From Bryopsis sp. KO-2023 (taxonomy: Eukaryota; Chlorophyta; Ulvophyceae; Bryopsidales; Bryopsidaceae), in contig BSYQ01000009.1 of the NCBI GenBank assembly GCA_030272585.1, positions 3,968,001-4,032,000 of the forward strand: 64,000 bases of DNA, given 5' to 3'. Positions 32,891 through 43,695 of this stretch are shown here, one piece after another. How positions within the stretch are numbered: position 1 is the first letter of the stretch; every line of letters begins with the position of its first letter. Below the pieces are notes generated by a model. That model saw only the letters and a list, made by a program, of their open reading frames with translations. It searched no databases and was not told where the DNA came from. Position numbers and translations under genes: made by a program.

Positions 32891-34145
32891 TGCGCAGAGC
32901 AGGAACCATGACCACGCTGAGAGTGAGGGTTGAAGAACTTATCTTGGGCTGTTTGTGTCAAATCAGAGAAGCCAGAGAGTTGGGGACGAAACGTACTATG
33001 ACCCAATGTCGAAGCGGTTTGGTCGTTCGCCCGAACGCACTTTCTTGTCAATCATTACACCTTGCGGGTAATTAACAAGAAGGTGGGTTCCCCAGAACCC
33101 TGAAAAAAAAGAAACGCCTTCCAGGAGAAGAGGACTTGAAAGCACAATACTGTACACGTGTGTGATAGAAGCTGGACAATCCATCGGTAGGCAAGCGCTG
33201 GGTTCTGGGTCGTGCTATTCAACACAATGCGTAAGCAGCCAACAAACATCCCAGCGATGTATCCAGTTCCCCCCGTCACGCAAACTTTGCTGGGTTTATG
33301 AACGCTTTTTCAACGTCGCAGAGTGGTCAGGTGCTCGGCCATTCTTACATGCAAGGTTTTGCGCTCTGCCCAAGCGGCGACTAAGGGTTTCGATCAGGGT
33401 GCCGAAAAGACTCACTTCCTCTGAGTCCAGCTTACCGGATGTAACTCTGCAAACGTCCCTTCAGCATGTGCTTTTATAAACATTTCGTTTTCAATCCATA
33501 GACAACTCCCTCCGTATCTCGGAAATATCAATCGGCCGCAGTTCTTACGCTCTGCGGGTGGCGCGCCGCCAATGGTGAATGGAAAACCCACGTGCAGCGC
33601 GCTGTGGTACGCACACGCTAGAAAGCTGATATGGAACAACTTGATTCGAAATCTGCTGATGCATTTTTTTATGGTTCTCAACACACATCCTTCGCTTTGT
33701 TGTTTGAGGTTTGTTGGGCGCCGTTGTGTGTGTTTTTTGTTAGCGCAGATTTTTGCTTGTCCAGAATTGGTGTTTTCTGAAAAGCTGTGGTGATTGAGTA
33801 ATTTGGTAATGATTAGGTGTCTGTGGGGGTACTCCACCCAAACACTGCTTTCTACATGTCAGTCGAATCATATAATGTCAAGATAAATGATTCAGTCATA
33901 CAATGCCTGCACCAAAAAAAACGTTTCGGCAGATTTTTCGTTGTTTTAGTTATTTTGTCTCTTTCCATTTTAAGTTTCGAAATATTTCGGCAGTTTCCAT
34001 CTGGCATAAATGTGCGGATGAGTTTTAATACTCAGAATCGTTTTGATTTGATTGAAGGGTCTGGAAATAATGTGACCAGTGTGTTGGTCTGCTTATTTTT
34101 GAATTGATTTGCAACTCCAGGTCTGCCCTTGATCTTCCAAAAAAA
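32891..34145. other. intergenic between oxidoreductase and sulfotransferase copy 3
   Basis: Divergent promoter region for the minus-strand oxidoreductase and the plus-strand sulfotransferase. No gene or RNA is recognised. Confidence 0.5.
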
Positions 34146-36539
34146 ATGCTCCACAGGTAGGTAACAGATTCAATCTGAAATGCACCTTTTTTTCCTCAAT
34201 GAAAATCAGCAAACCATAATTTAAAAAAAAGAAAAAAAAAAAAAAGTATCCAAAACATATATTTTATCCAAAATTGGGAATCAACTGTGATTTCTTTTTT
34301 AATTTAATTTTTGTACTTTCTTCAAACACGTAGCCAGTCCATAATGAACTTTTTCTTTTCCCTCACAGTTTTTGTTGTGGTGTGTAGGAAGCCGATCGTG
34401 ATGCTGTTTCTGGTCCTGTGCTCGTTATCCACCATAACCTTGTTTTTCAAGATCCTTACACCAGGTGAGATTCTTATTCGATTTCTTGGATTTTTCACGC
34501 ACTCGAAAACATGCCCTGTTTGAGTTCAATTCCAACCCACTTTCCGATGCAATCATAAACAGCTTGAATAGCAGTAATAATTTAATAATAAATTAAATAA
34601 TTATAATGAGTGAAAATATATATATTTATTTAATTGATCTAAATATATATTTTTAGTATTTTTTTATTTTATAGAATTGTGTTCAAACAGTGTTTTATGT
34701 TCTTCTTGTTGAGAGAATTTTTGTGTTGTCGATTGTCATGCATAATTGTCTGCGGTCGCTTTCCCGAAATTGATTTTTTCTAGTTTTTGCTCCAGAAAGC
34801 GCTGGGAAGCCACACAGTTTATTTCAGATTACACAAGCAGTCAACGAGATGCACTGGACGAGATCCTATTCATCCGTGCCAATAATTTCTAGTCAAAATT
34901 CCGACGAGATCACACTCCCATCGTTTGATCTCTTCTCAACTCAAGGACTCTCTTCGGTGGAAGTCGACCCGCCAGCCGCCGCCTTGTTTGAGTCTTGTGC
35001 ACCGTTTTGCCAAGACCAGCGCTGTAGGAATCAGTGCATTGCTGTGGACAACGCAATCGAGCGTCTCCAAACCAGGACCCAGAATTCCACATCAAATCCA
35101 GGCATCGTGTTCATCAGGATGGACTTTCTCGCTGTAGCCAGTCACAGGCGACCCATCTATCAAGAGCTTTTTCAATCTGCTATGAAAACGGTGAAATCAA
35201 ATCCTCGCTTCTTGAAATTTGGCCATTCTGACCACGCTTTCATTTGCATGGTCGATGGATGCGATGCTGTGTTGTCGGATATGGTAAGCAAAACCGGATT
35301 TGGGGAAGACACCCGGGCAATCTGGGTTGGTCGACAGAAGGACATCGAGCGTTTCGCTCGATCAGGAGGAAGATGGCCATGTAGGGACCGGTTGCTGGCT
35401 GCGGCTGATGCCGACATAAAATCTGTGCTGGTGGAGGTGGAGAAGCAAATTGTGGGATCCCATCGATGGAAGTGCCAAGGAAGGTGGACCCTCCAGACCC
35501 GATCTGAGATGCTGTCCAAGAAATGCTTGTAAGTGATGCGAACATATCCAAAAAAATAGCCAAGGTGCTGGTTTTCTATTTGCTATAATGTAATTGATTG
35601 ATTGCTTGTTTCCTTTTTGCTTTCGTTTCTGGATTTAAATCTTTCCCCCCCCCCTGTGTGTCTGATATTTTTGCAGGAGTTATATCATGACCTCATCACG
35701 GCATAAACTCGTGGCTTTTCCGCTCCAGAAATCTGGGAGCTCCGAAATGACGTCATTGATGCGTCGAATAGCAGGGACGCCGCAGTGGCGAGACACCTCC
35801 CCAAAATTGATATATGGCCACGACAGGGATACGGAGCGCGTCGGCAGAAACTGGACCTTTTCGGAAGCTCGGAAAAACTTGGAGGACCCCGAATGGAAAC
35901 GCATCATTTTCGTGAGGGACCCCGTGGCGAGGTTTCTGTCGGGATATCTCAACAAAGTCGTGGCGAAGCAGCAGTACTTCAGAGTGAACTGGAAGGGAAA
36001 AGAAACACCGACGATCGAGCAGGTGATATAGCGCTTTAGATGATGTAGAATAAAGCAAAAATATTTTGGAAAGTTTCACTCTGGCATCCAATACTGATGC
36101 AAGCTGACAGTATTTTTGCACCCCACAGGTGGTTGAGACTTTCGAATCCCTTACACCCAATGAAAAAAATCGACTGGACAATCATTTCCGATCGCAAAGC
36201 AGCCGGTGCGACGTCTCAAACACTCGATTCGATTTCATGGCACGCATCGAGTCTCTGGACGACGACCTCAAAGACATGCTGACGTCCATGGACTTGTGGG
36301 AAAGCTACGGAGCGTCGGGCTGGGGTCCGAATGGGGACCTCGCGTTGGCGGAATACGATATTTACACCATGCAGAGAAAAGAGCACGTCGACACGACGAG
36401 GGAAACGCACGCCGCCGAGAAAATTCACCAATACTTGACCCAAGACGTGATCCGGCGAGTTCAGGAGTTGTACAAGGACGACTACGATGTTTTCGGTTAC
36501 GATCGTTCAACTTGGATCAAGCCCGAGAAGGAGCTCTGA
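34146..36539 (+). CDS. Golgi-type carbohydrate sulfotransferase, copy 3 (5 exons)
   Basis: A 525-residue type II membrane protein. Exons 34146-34156, 34388-34464, 34796-35528, 35677-36022 and 36129-36539. The 11-base first exon (M-L-H plus part of Arg) and the 77-base anchor exon (KPIVMLFLVLCSLSTITLFF) match copies 1 and 2 in length and phase. The luminal N-terminal region keeps the Cys motif (SCAPFCQDQRCRNQC) and FICMVDGCD. The sulfotransferase half has PLQKSGSSEM, FVRDPVARFLSGYL and the YDVFGY terminal motif. It differs from copies 1 and 2 at many positions, so it is the older paralogue. No damage is seen. An AT-rich simple stretch lies in intron 2 near 34570-34680. Confidence 0.87.
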
Positions 36540-37404
36540 TAACGGGGAGTTGATGACACGAGTCCTTTTTTATATTTGCACAATCAAATAACCCAAAACC
36601 CAATACATTTATTCTGTGCTCCCCGTTGTGGGTGCCAGTCACAGAGATCCGCGGGGGTGGCGGCGCCTTTGGTGCGCTGACGCCGCCGACTACGCACTCC
36701 CCTGTTTGAGACGGATATTGTGTCTTACAAGTAAACGGATCGTTCATACGATCGGCGTTTGTTTTTTTTATCGTTCATACAGCGACAGTATCTCAATTCC
36801 AGTTTCTGGCACGACTGATATAATTAATCGAGCCTCATTCCACAGAACATATCGTCTATGCTCGATCAAGAGGGTCTGAGCGGCTTCTCAGGCAATAATG
36901 TAGTCATTATCATTATCTGGAATCAATACTTTTTCTGTAGCTTTTGTAAAAGATACATTTATAGCAACGTTACATGAGATTGATGTTTCACAGCCCAAGG
37001 ACACCCAACCAAAACAGAAAGTTTTTGTTCTTCTCTTTCCAGCAGTTGGCGTCGCCAGGCGGCATCTTTGCATCCAATCATGTTTGTTTGTTTGCTGCGT
37101 GGGAGGTAGTTTTGCAATTGTGTTCTGAGAAGTTTTCCACAATATAATATACCCGGTTTTCTTCATTTATTCAAATAATATATCAAAATGAAAAGAGCTG
37201 GATGCTTATTTAACCTTAGACTTCTACATGCACTTCATGAAAAATAAACAAACAACTCCCACTGTCATATATTTTGCGGCAGAGTCGTTTGGAGGGTCAG
37301 TTGATTCGTTCTTTATCCCGAGCGGTTGCTACTTTTCAAAATCTGCCTGTTAACGAACATAAGTTACATTGTGGAGGAGAATCGCCGTTCTGCCTGTTTC
37401 ACCA
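36540..37404. other. intergenic, no gene seen
   Basis: The first part is the 3' UTR of sulfotransferase copy 3. A short GC-rich patch lies near 36640-36700. The right end should contain the promoter and leader of the reductase gene. Confidence 0.5.
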
Positions 37405-37671
37405 ATGGTTTTCGAAATAGCGTGTCAAAAGCTCTATCTTCCTTTACTTAGGCCCCAAGGCAACGTTTCCAGAAACACACCGAATGGACGTTGGCAGATC
37501 GCTCCGCGTCCCATCTGGCAAGCTGGGGTGCGTCAGCACTCCCGCTCTCCACCGCTTAGTCGACCTCAAAACACGACGGGGACCGGGGGAAAGAGGAGCC
37601 ACCTAACTAGCACTGCTGTTTCTGCTGGAAATCCTGAACCTGCTCGCGAAGCGAGAAAACATTGTTTCAGA

Positions 37672-40600
37672 ATGGCGGAACATCTGACCGTCCCACTCTA
37701 CGATGTTGAAAAAGCGTTCAAGCCCACCACGGTTTGCGTGACGGGCGGAACTGGATACATCGCTGGCCCGATCATTCAGCGCTTGTTGGCGGCGGGCCAC
37801 ACCGTCCATGCCACATGCCGCAATCCAGACAACGAAAAGGCGGTGGGATTCCTCAAGAAATTGCCCGGAGCGAAGAGCAGATTGACGCTGTTCAAAGCGG
37901 ATTTGTTGGAGGAGGGCTCTTTTTTGGCGGCGGTCAAGGGTTGCAGCTGCGTAATGCACACGGCTAGCCCTTACACGATGAGCATCCGGAAGGGGAAAGA
38001 GTGGGAAACCGTGATCGGCCCCGCGGTGAAAGGCACGGAAAACGTCATTGGTGAGCACCACCCAACGCTCGATCCTGCAAATCACCGTATTGCCTTGCTT
38101 ATTGAAATGAAAATTTGTGAAGACCACTGGGTCCTTGGTCAAATTTTCCGGAAAAAAGCTATGTTAGAAATTTGAGTGGCTTGGGAAGGAATAGAACGTT
38201 GGGATTGAGATGGAAAAGAATGTTGTTTTTAACTTCTTTTTTTTTTCGACTTAACTGTGTTGGGCCAAATTATTTTGAATGTCAGCAGTTGTAGTGTGCA
38301 TTCATGCATGTGCTAGCATGAAATCCGATCCTTCTATTTTGAGAAAAATGTGATTCTCTTTGAATAGAAAACAGGCTCCATTGACCAATAAATAAAGGCA
38401 TATTTTGAAAAACCAAAAATATTAAGAAAACATATTTTGTTTGGACTGAAATTACTTCTCTTCGCCACCCCTCAAAAATGACGAAAAATGACTTCCTTCC
38501 AACCTCAATTCTGGTCAAATTTTTTGGCGGATTTGTTCCCCAAAATAATGAAAATTAATGCCAGCCCCACGAAAAAAAATTGGCGGCTTACAACTCGACA
38601 AAAAAATTTTTTTTTTCGAAAAAAAGTGAAAAGACCAGATTGAAATGCAAGGAACTAACTGTCTTTGATATTGGATCCGATGGTTTGATTTTCGGTGGTG
38701 ATTTTTTATTCTTCCCTCAGATGCCGTGAACAAAACGAAAAGTGTGAAGAGGTTGGTTTTGACTTCTTCTTGTGGGGCGGTATGCGGGGATGCTGAGGAA
38801 AGGGGACGGGACCATGTGTTCACCGAAAACGATTGGAATTTGACTGCATCTGAAGAAGTGCTGCCATATTTTTACTCCAAAAGACTGGCAGAAGAGAAAG
38901 CCATCGAATTGTGCAAGGACCAGAACAGGTAATAAATAAATTTAATAATAATAAAATAATAGATGTGCTCTGCCCGCCTTGATTAAAGAGAAAAAAAAAC
39001 AGGAAATGACTCGAAATGAATTTATAGAAAAAAAGCACAACACAAAAATAAATGAAAAGAAGAAAAAAACATATCAAACGAAGGGGTGACGCTGTTTTGA
39101 ATTTCAGGTTTTTTTTAGCGTCCTTTTCCCGCTTTTTTTTTTTTGGAAGGGGGGGGGGGGAGGCTAGGCGCCTGACGCTGGGATATTATGTAGAAAAAAT
39201 AAAAATGAAAATGAAAATGAAAATATACTGATTGGCAACCATTGAGAAAAAAAAATCAATTTTCATCCCGAGTAAATGTCGAGATTTTTCAAAAAAAGGG
39301 GGGGGGGGAAAGCGATGGAGTATGGAAACCGTATTTATTTAGCAGTTTTTGATTTTAACAGAACAGTGTGGATTAATCATATGCTGATACTTTCCTTATT
39401 GTTTTTGATGCACAGGTGGGATCTTGTTTCGATGCTTCCTGTCGGGGTGTTTGGACCTCCCCTGTCAGACAGAGTTGACAGCAGCTCTGTCAGCATGATA
39501 AAGCAGCTTGTCAGTGGAGGGATGTATCCAGTGGTGCCAAAAATAGGACTGGGTGTGGTGGATGTAAGAGATGTGGCGGCTGCTCATTGTGTTGCCATGT
39601 CTGACAAGAAAGCCAAAGGAAGGTACAAAAATCCAGAAAAGAAAAACCTTCACAAAGAAACAAAAAATAACAAAACCAGTTGTTCTGTATGTTTTTTTTT
39701 TTGCCTAGAGGAAGCAGAAAAACAATATACACCGGTGGTAGGGGTATTTTGAAATGTAGGTCGCCGATCCGCGGTGTGAAAGTTTTCAAGCTTTCGTTTC
39801 GAAACAACGCATCATCATGATCAAAAATAGAAAACCAATTTTCTTTCAACAGTTTTTTTTTTTTTTTCAGATATCTTCTTTGCGCCTCGTCGCATTACTT
39901 GAAAGAGCTGGGGGACATGCTGAGGCCAAAATATCCAGGAGGCTGGTTTCCTAGATTTAACATCAATTCCACCATATCCATGCTCTTGGCATCCTACATC
40001 GGCATTGCTGCCGACACACTCAGGTAATCGATCTTTGCAAGCCTTTACCTTTTTTTCCCTACTTTTACCGAAAAAACTGTAGGGCTATTTGTTCTCCGAA
40101 TTTCTTTGTTCCTACTTTTATCAAAAAACCGTACGGCTGTTTGTTCTTCGATTTCTTTTTTTGGGGGTTTTTCCCTACTTTCACCGAAAAAACTGTAGGG
40201 CTATTTGTTCTTCGAATTTCTTTTTTCCTACTTTTACCAAAAAACTGTGCGGCTGTTTTTTCTTTGATTTCTTTTTTTTTGGGGAAGGGGATGGGGAGGG
40301 AATAAAACTGGAGGACTCCTCCATTCTTGCCACAACAAAATAACTAATTGTTTTCCTCAACTAGATCCAAAAATGATTCAAAAATGTGCGGTTGGGAGTT
40401 TTCCGATCCATTTCCAGGAGCATCAGCAGCTACTGCTCAGCAACGATAGGACATACGTTCCTGGACTTCGCTCCAGGAAGTCTTTTCTTACGTTTTTTTT
40501 CTGAAATAAAAAATATATATAATGTGTTCACAGTTGCATGCTGGATAAGCTGCCCCTCTTTGACAACGGCAAAGCCACAACAGAGCTGGGGTTGAAATTC

Positions 40601-40687
40601 CTCGAACCAGCCGAAACGCTGGACGACATGGTAAAAGCAATGTTGGAGCTGGGGATTCTCAAAGGAAAGAATTTTAGAAAATACTAA
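37672..40687 (+). CDS. cinnamoyl-CoA/dihydroflavonol reductase-like extended SDR (5 exons)
   Basis: An NAD(P)H-dependent reductase of 366 residues from this ATG. Exons 37672-38050, 38721-38928, 39416-39622, 39871-40023 and 40534-40687. It shows the Rossmann motif TGGTGYIAG at about 24-32, the catalytic region LTSSCGAV with the YFYSK active-site motif, PVGVFGPPLSD, the VDVRDVAAAH segment of the family, and a C terminus (ELGLKFLEPAETLDDMV) like that of CCR/DFR enzymes. In plants such enzymes reduce hydroxycinnamoyl-CoAs or flavanonols, but many algal relatives have no known substrate. The frame is open upstream to an ATG at 37405, which would add 89 residues rich in Arg, Ser and Pro, a possible organelle-targeting leader. 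Intron 4 contains a tandem repeat. Confidence 0.87.
40050..40275. repeat. tandem repeat in intron 4 of the reductase gene
   Basis: About four degenerate copies of a roughly 52-base unit (cctactttta.c.aaaaaactgt, then ggctgtttgttcttcgattt). Copies 1 and 3, and 2 and 4, are most alike, so the array grew by doubling a two-unit block of about 105 bases. Confidence 0.75.
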
Positions 40688-42346
40688 GCCGTCCTCCACA
40701 TCCCTCATTTTTTGTTCATTTGAAAAATGTTATTATTATTGTTTTTTTTATGTTTGATTTTTTTCTTCGATTGACAGAGCTCCGATCGTAGTGTTGGTGG
40801 TTTCAAGGATTTGCTGTTTGAAATAACCTGTAGACGTATGGCTGGATACAATTCAGAGTTACCATGGCCAGTACCTCTGCAGGCAGTTGCTCCCATAAAT
40901 GGCTTTCGATTTTCTTCGTCGATTTTTTCCCTGTCTTGCTTTCGACGTTCGACAAGAAAACCAGCTTTTTTTCTTGGATTAAAAGTAAAAAAAGTTTGTG
41001 AGTAGTTAATAAATCTACATCATGCCTGATGTATGTTGCAAGGTTAGGGACGTCGTGTTTGGATTCAGTAAATTTATCGACTGGCTGTGTGAAATCTTTG
41101 TTTGTGGGTGCTGCTGTTGAGAATTGATTTCTCTGTTTGTGGATGAATGCTTTCTGCTTGTAATACATATATGTTTATTGTTTCATTGTTGAATATCCAC
41201 ACCAACGCCAGCGATCGCACTCGAGATCTGTGCAATAAACCTTTTTCACCAGTGGGGGTCCCTTGAAAAAAACGAGTCCTCCCCAAAAAGTGCAGACACA
41301 CACAGAATCACAATGCTACAAAAACTACAGGAGCCATTTTGCACACAAAGCTTTATATATATATATATTATAAGCTTCAGGAAGCTTCCTTGGGTGTAGA
41401 CCTTGCACAGCCCCCCACTGAGCTGGTAATCGATATTTGGTGGCTATTCCCCCAAGAATCCGAGGCTTGTTGATTTGAATTCTTTGTGTTGGGACTCCGA
41501 AGTGTCCCAACACTTTTTTCTCCCTCCGAAATCGGAACTGGAAAACGATTTGTCTTCCTCTTACCAATTATTGGACTAACCTTCCCGATATTCTCACTCA
41601 ATTTCTTTCCGCTCGCCACGGGTATCCTTCGAGCGTTGCCCCCCAACGTTCTCCTGCGACTGGGTCAGCATTTGGTGCAGAAAGACAACTCTTTCAAACG
41701 ATTGTGGAAGACACCTGCTGGCGCAATGATCTGTGTTTGATGCTTTTCCCACCAAGAATCTCAAACGGCAAGGCGCTTTCCCTTTTCCCGAGTGTTTTTT
41801 TCGGATTCGTCAGAAACCTCGTTGTATTCTTGGTTCCAGCGGAGTTGTTTTTGTGTTTTTTTTTGTGGTGGAAACTGCCTCCGTTGTGGCTTTGAGATCC
41901 GGAGAAAGCCAGCGAAAGAAATCGTGAAATTAGATCGACCTACAACTTCAAAATATTATTCGAAAGGTCAGGTGAACACTGGACAGGGCGAAGCGCCCAC
42001 CACAATCGACATGCATCGCGCGGCCTCCCCGCTCCCTGCTCTTGGCTACGCCACATCAAACGGATGGTCTACGCGCACTGGTCAAACTGGGAACACGAAA
42101 ATCAGTCCGAGATAACCATTACTCACCCCTTTCTCAACGTAAAAATTGAATCGCGGCCCAGCAAGCAAATTGCCTGAAGCGAAAAGAGCCAGGGGGACCG
42201 AGTTGAGGATTAGGAGTTGAGCGTAGTTCGAGGCAACGGCGTTGGAAAGACGAAGGAAAAGCCTTCCGTCGACGAATCTCGACTCCTGTGTCCAACACTC
42301 GCGATCCACGCTCCAGGATCCTCTTGTCCCACGAAGAAACGGAAGC
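40688..42346. other. intergenic, hairpin-rich, no confident gene
   Basis: No domain-bearing frame on either strand. There is a near-perfect AT palindrome flanked by AAGCTT at 41348-41377, and a perfect 10-base stem with an 8-base loop at 41486-41513 followed by a T run. Frames at 41486-41740 and 41704-41927 are hydrophobic but have no family match that I can name. Confidence 0.4.
41486..41513. repeat. perfect inverted repeat/hairpin
   Basis: The arms gtgttgggac and gtcccaacac pair perfectly around the loop tccgaagt, and six T follow. In a nuclear genome this is not a bacterial-type terminator. It may be a structured RNA element or a chance foldback. Confidence 0.6.
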
Positions 42347-42880
42347 ATGGCCCCGAACCCTCCCGTGAAACAGCTCGCTGCGACTGGGGACTTCCCTCGC
42401 GGCGAGAAAACGAGCGACTCTGCCCTTAAGCTGTGGCGCACGGCGCTCGAAACGGAAGATGAGGCCTTCAAGTTGCAATGCGTGAATTACACGTATACAT
42501 ACCCTGACGTCTCGGTGCAGTCCAACACACCCGTTTCCGTCTCCACGGAGGACACCGCTCTGTCCGCAGAGGGCGCCTCTGTCGCGTCGGCGGACGCCCT
42601 CAGCGACTGGCGGAAGGCCGCCTCCGATTGCTCGGAAAGCAAGAAGGCCAAAACGGTCGCTCCCAAACGAAGAGGGTTGCCCGCCATGCTCAAGATTTAC
42701 ACTCCGAGAAATAACGTCCCTTGGTGGATGACGAAAGACTGGCAACAGGGCCAGGCGAAGAGCACCTTCTCCAAGCTGAAGGACTTCCTCGCCGGAGACA
42801 ACTACCGAATGGCGACAAGCGTCGCCGTTACAGCGCTGGCAGGATACGCATTCGTGAGAATAATAAACAACAAGCAGTAG
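42347..42880 (+). CDS. putative tail-anchored membrane protein, unknown family
   Basis: An intronless frame of 177 residues. The N-terminal two thirds are polar and Ser/Ala-rich, with a Lys/Arg patch (KKAKTVAPKRRG). Then come IYTPRNNVPWWMTKDW and an amphipathic stretch, ending in one hydrophobic segment (MATSVAVTALAGYAFVRII) five residues from the C terminus. This layout fits tail anchoring in the ER or in the outer membrane of an organelle. There is no signal peptide and I recognise no family. The 353-codon minus-strand frame covering the same DNA looks like a shadow because its start is low-complexity. Confidence 0.6.
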   Translation: MAPNPPVKQLAATGDFPRGEKTSDSALKLWRTALETEDEAFKLQCVNYTYTYPDVSVQSNTPVSVSTEDTALSAEGASVASADALSDWRKAASDCSESKKAKTVAPKRRGLPAMLKIYTPRNNVPWWMTKDWQQGQAKSTFSKLKDFLAGDNYRMATSVAVTALAGYAFVRIINNKQ

Positions 42881-43695
42881 CGGTCGGAAAAGTGTTTCGA
42901 GTCTTTTCGTGCAGGAGCGACTCTGTCGAATATGTGCGTAGTTTTTTTTGGGTGTGGGGTTTTCCGGTTTTCGAAATCCGGGCTGTGGCTGTGTTTGGAG
43001 TGTAGCATTACCAGCTGAGAAAAAAATTTCTTTGAGAATATGAGTGCTTTTTTTTTGACCTTGCACAAGTGTAACACGAGGGGTTAGGACGGGGAAGGGG
43101 GCGAGGGGGAATTCGTTTTGCTGTAGGAATTGGTGATCAAGTTTGAAAAAAAAAAAAAAAGAAAGAAAAAAAAACAACACAATTTCAAGAATCAAAAGGG
43201 TTGGTAGGGATCTTTTTTGTCCCGAAGAGCAGGTCCCATTCTATTTTCTTCAATGGGTAGGTGATCAATAATCTAATTTGTACTTTTCTGAGTTGTTTCT
43301 GGATGTCGGTGTAATATCTGAAAAGCTGATTTTTCAAAGCGTGGAACGGTGGGAAAACACCGTTACATGAAGCACCCCATGAAGTTGCATGCATAGGCTT
43401 TTTGCGTTGAATGGAATTCCTGGAATGCACTGGGTTTTCTGGCAAAAAACTCCTGTGCTGATTCGTGTGTGCCTTAGCAGTGAAACAATTGCCCCTACTC
43501 TATGTCAGTCCAAGACAACCTTCCCCACCACATGGCACCAATCCACTATTCTCATCCCCCTGCACTAAATAAAATAAACCATCTCGCCTATGCGCAATTG
43601 AGTCGTCCAGCCGACCCAGAATTTCCTCCGGAAAATAACATTCGCTACGGAAAAATAAAAAGAGGACAGATACATCCATGGTTGCAACCGCTTCA
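42881..43695. other. intergenic, no gene seen
   Basis: Shared 3' flank of the convergent tail-anchored protein and ALKBH1 genes. Long A runs near 43146-43175; nothing else recognised. Confidence 0.5.

Noticed and set aside
40332-40440. Extra exon between exons 4 and 5 of the reductase gene
   Set aside because: An acceptor is present at about 40364 but the frame soon hits a stop, and joining exon 4 directly to 40534 gives an uninterrupted family match.
42134-43195. 353-codon minus-strand open frame
   Set aside because: It lies antisense to the tail-anchored protein frame, begins in a T-run-coded poly-Phe stretch, and shows no domain. It is probably the complement of the real gene.
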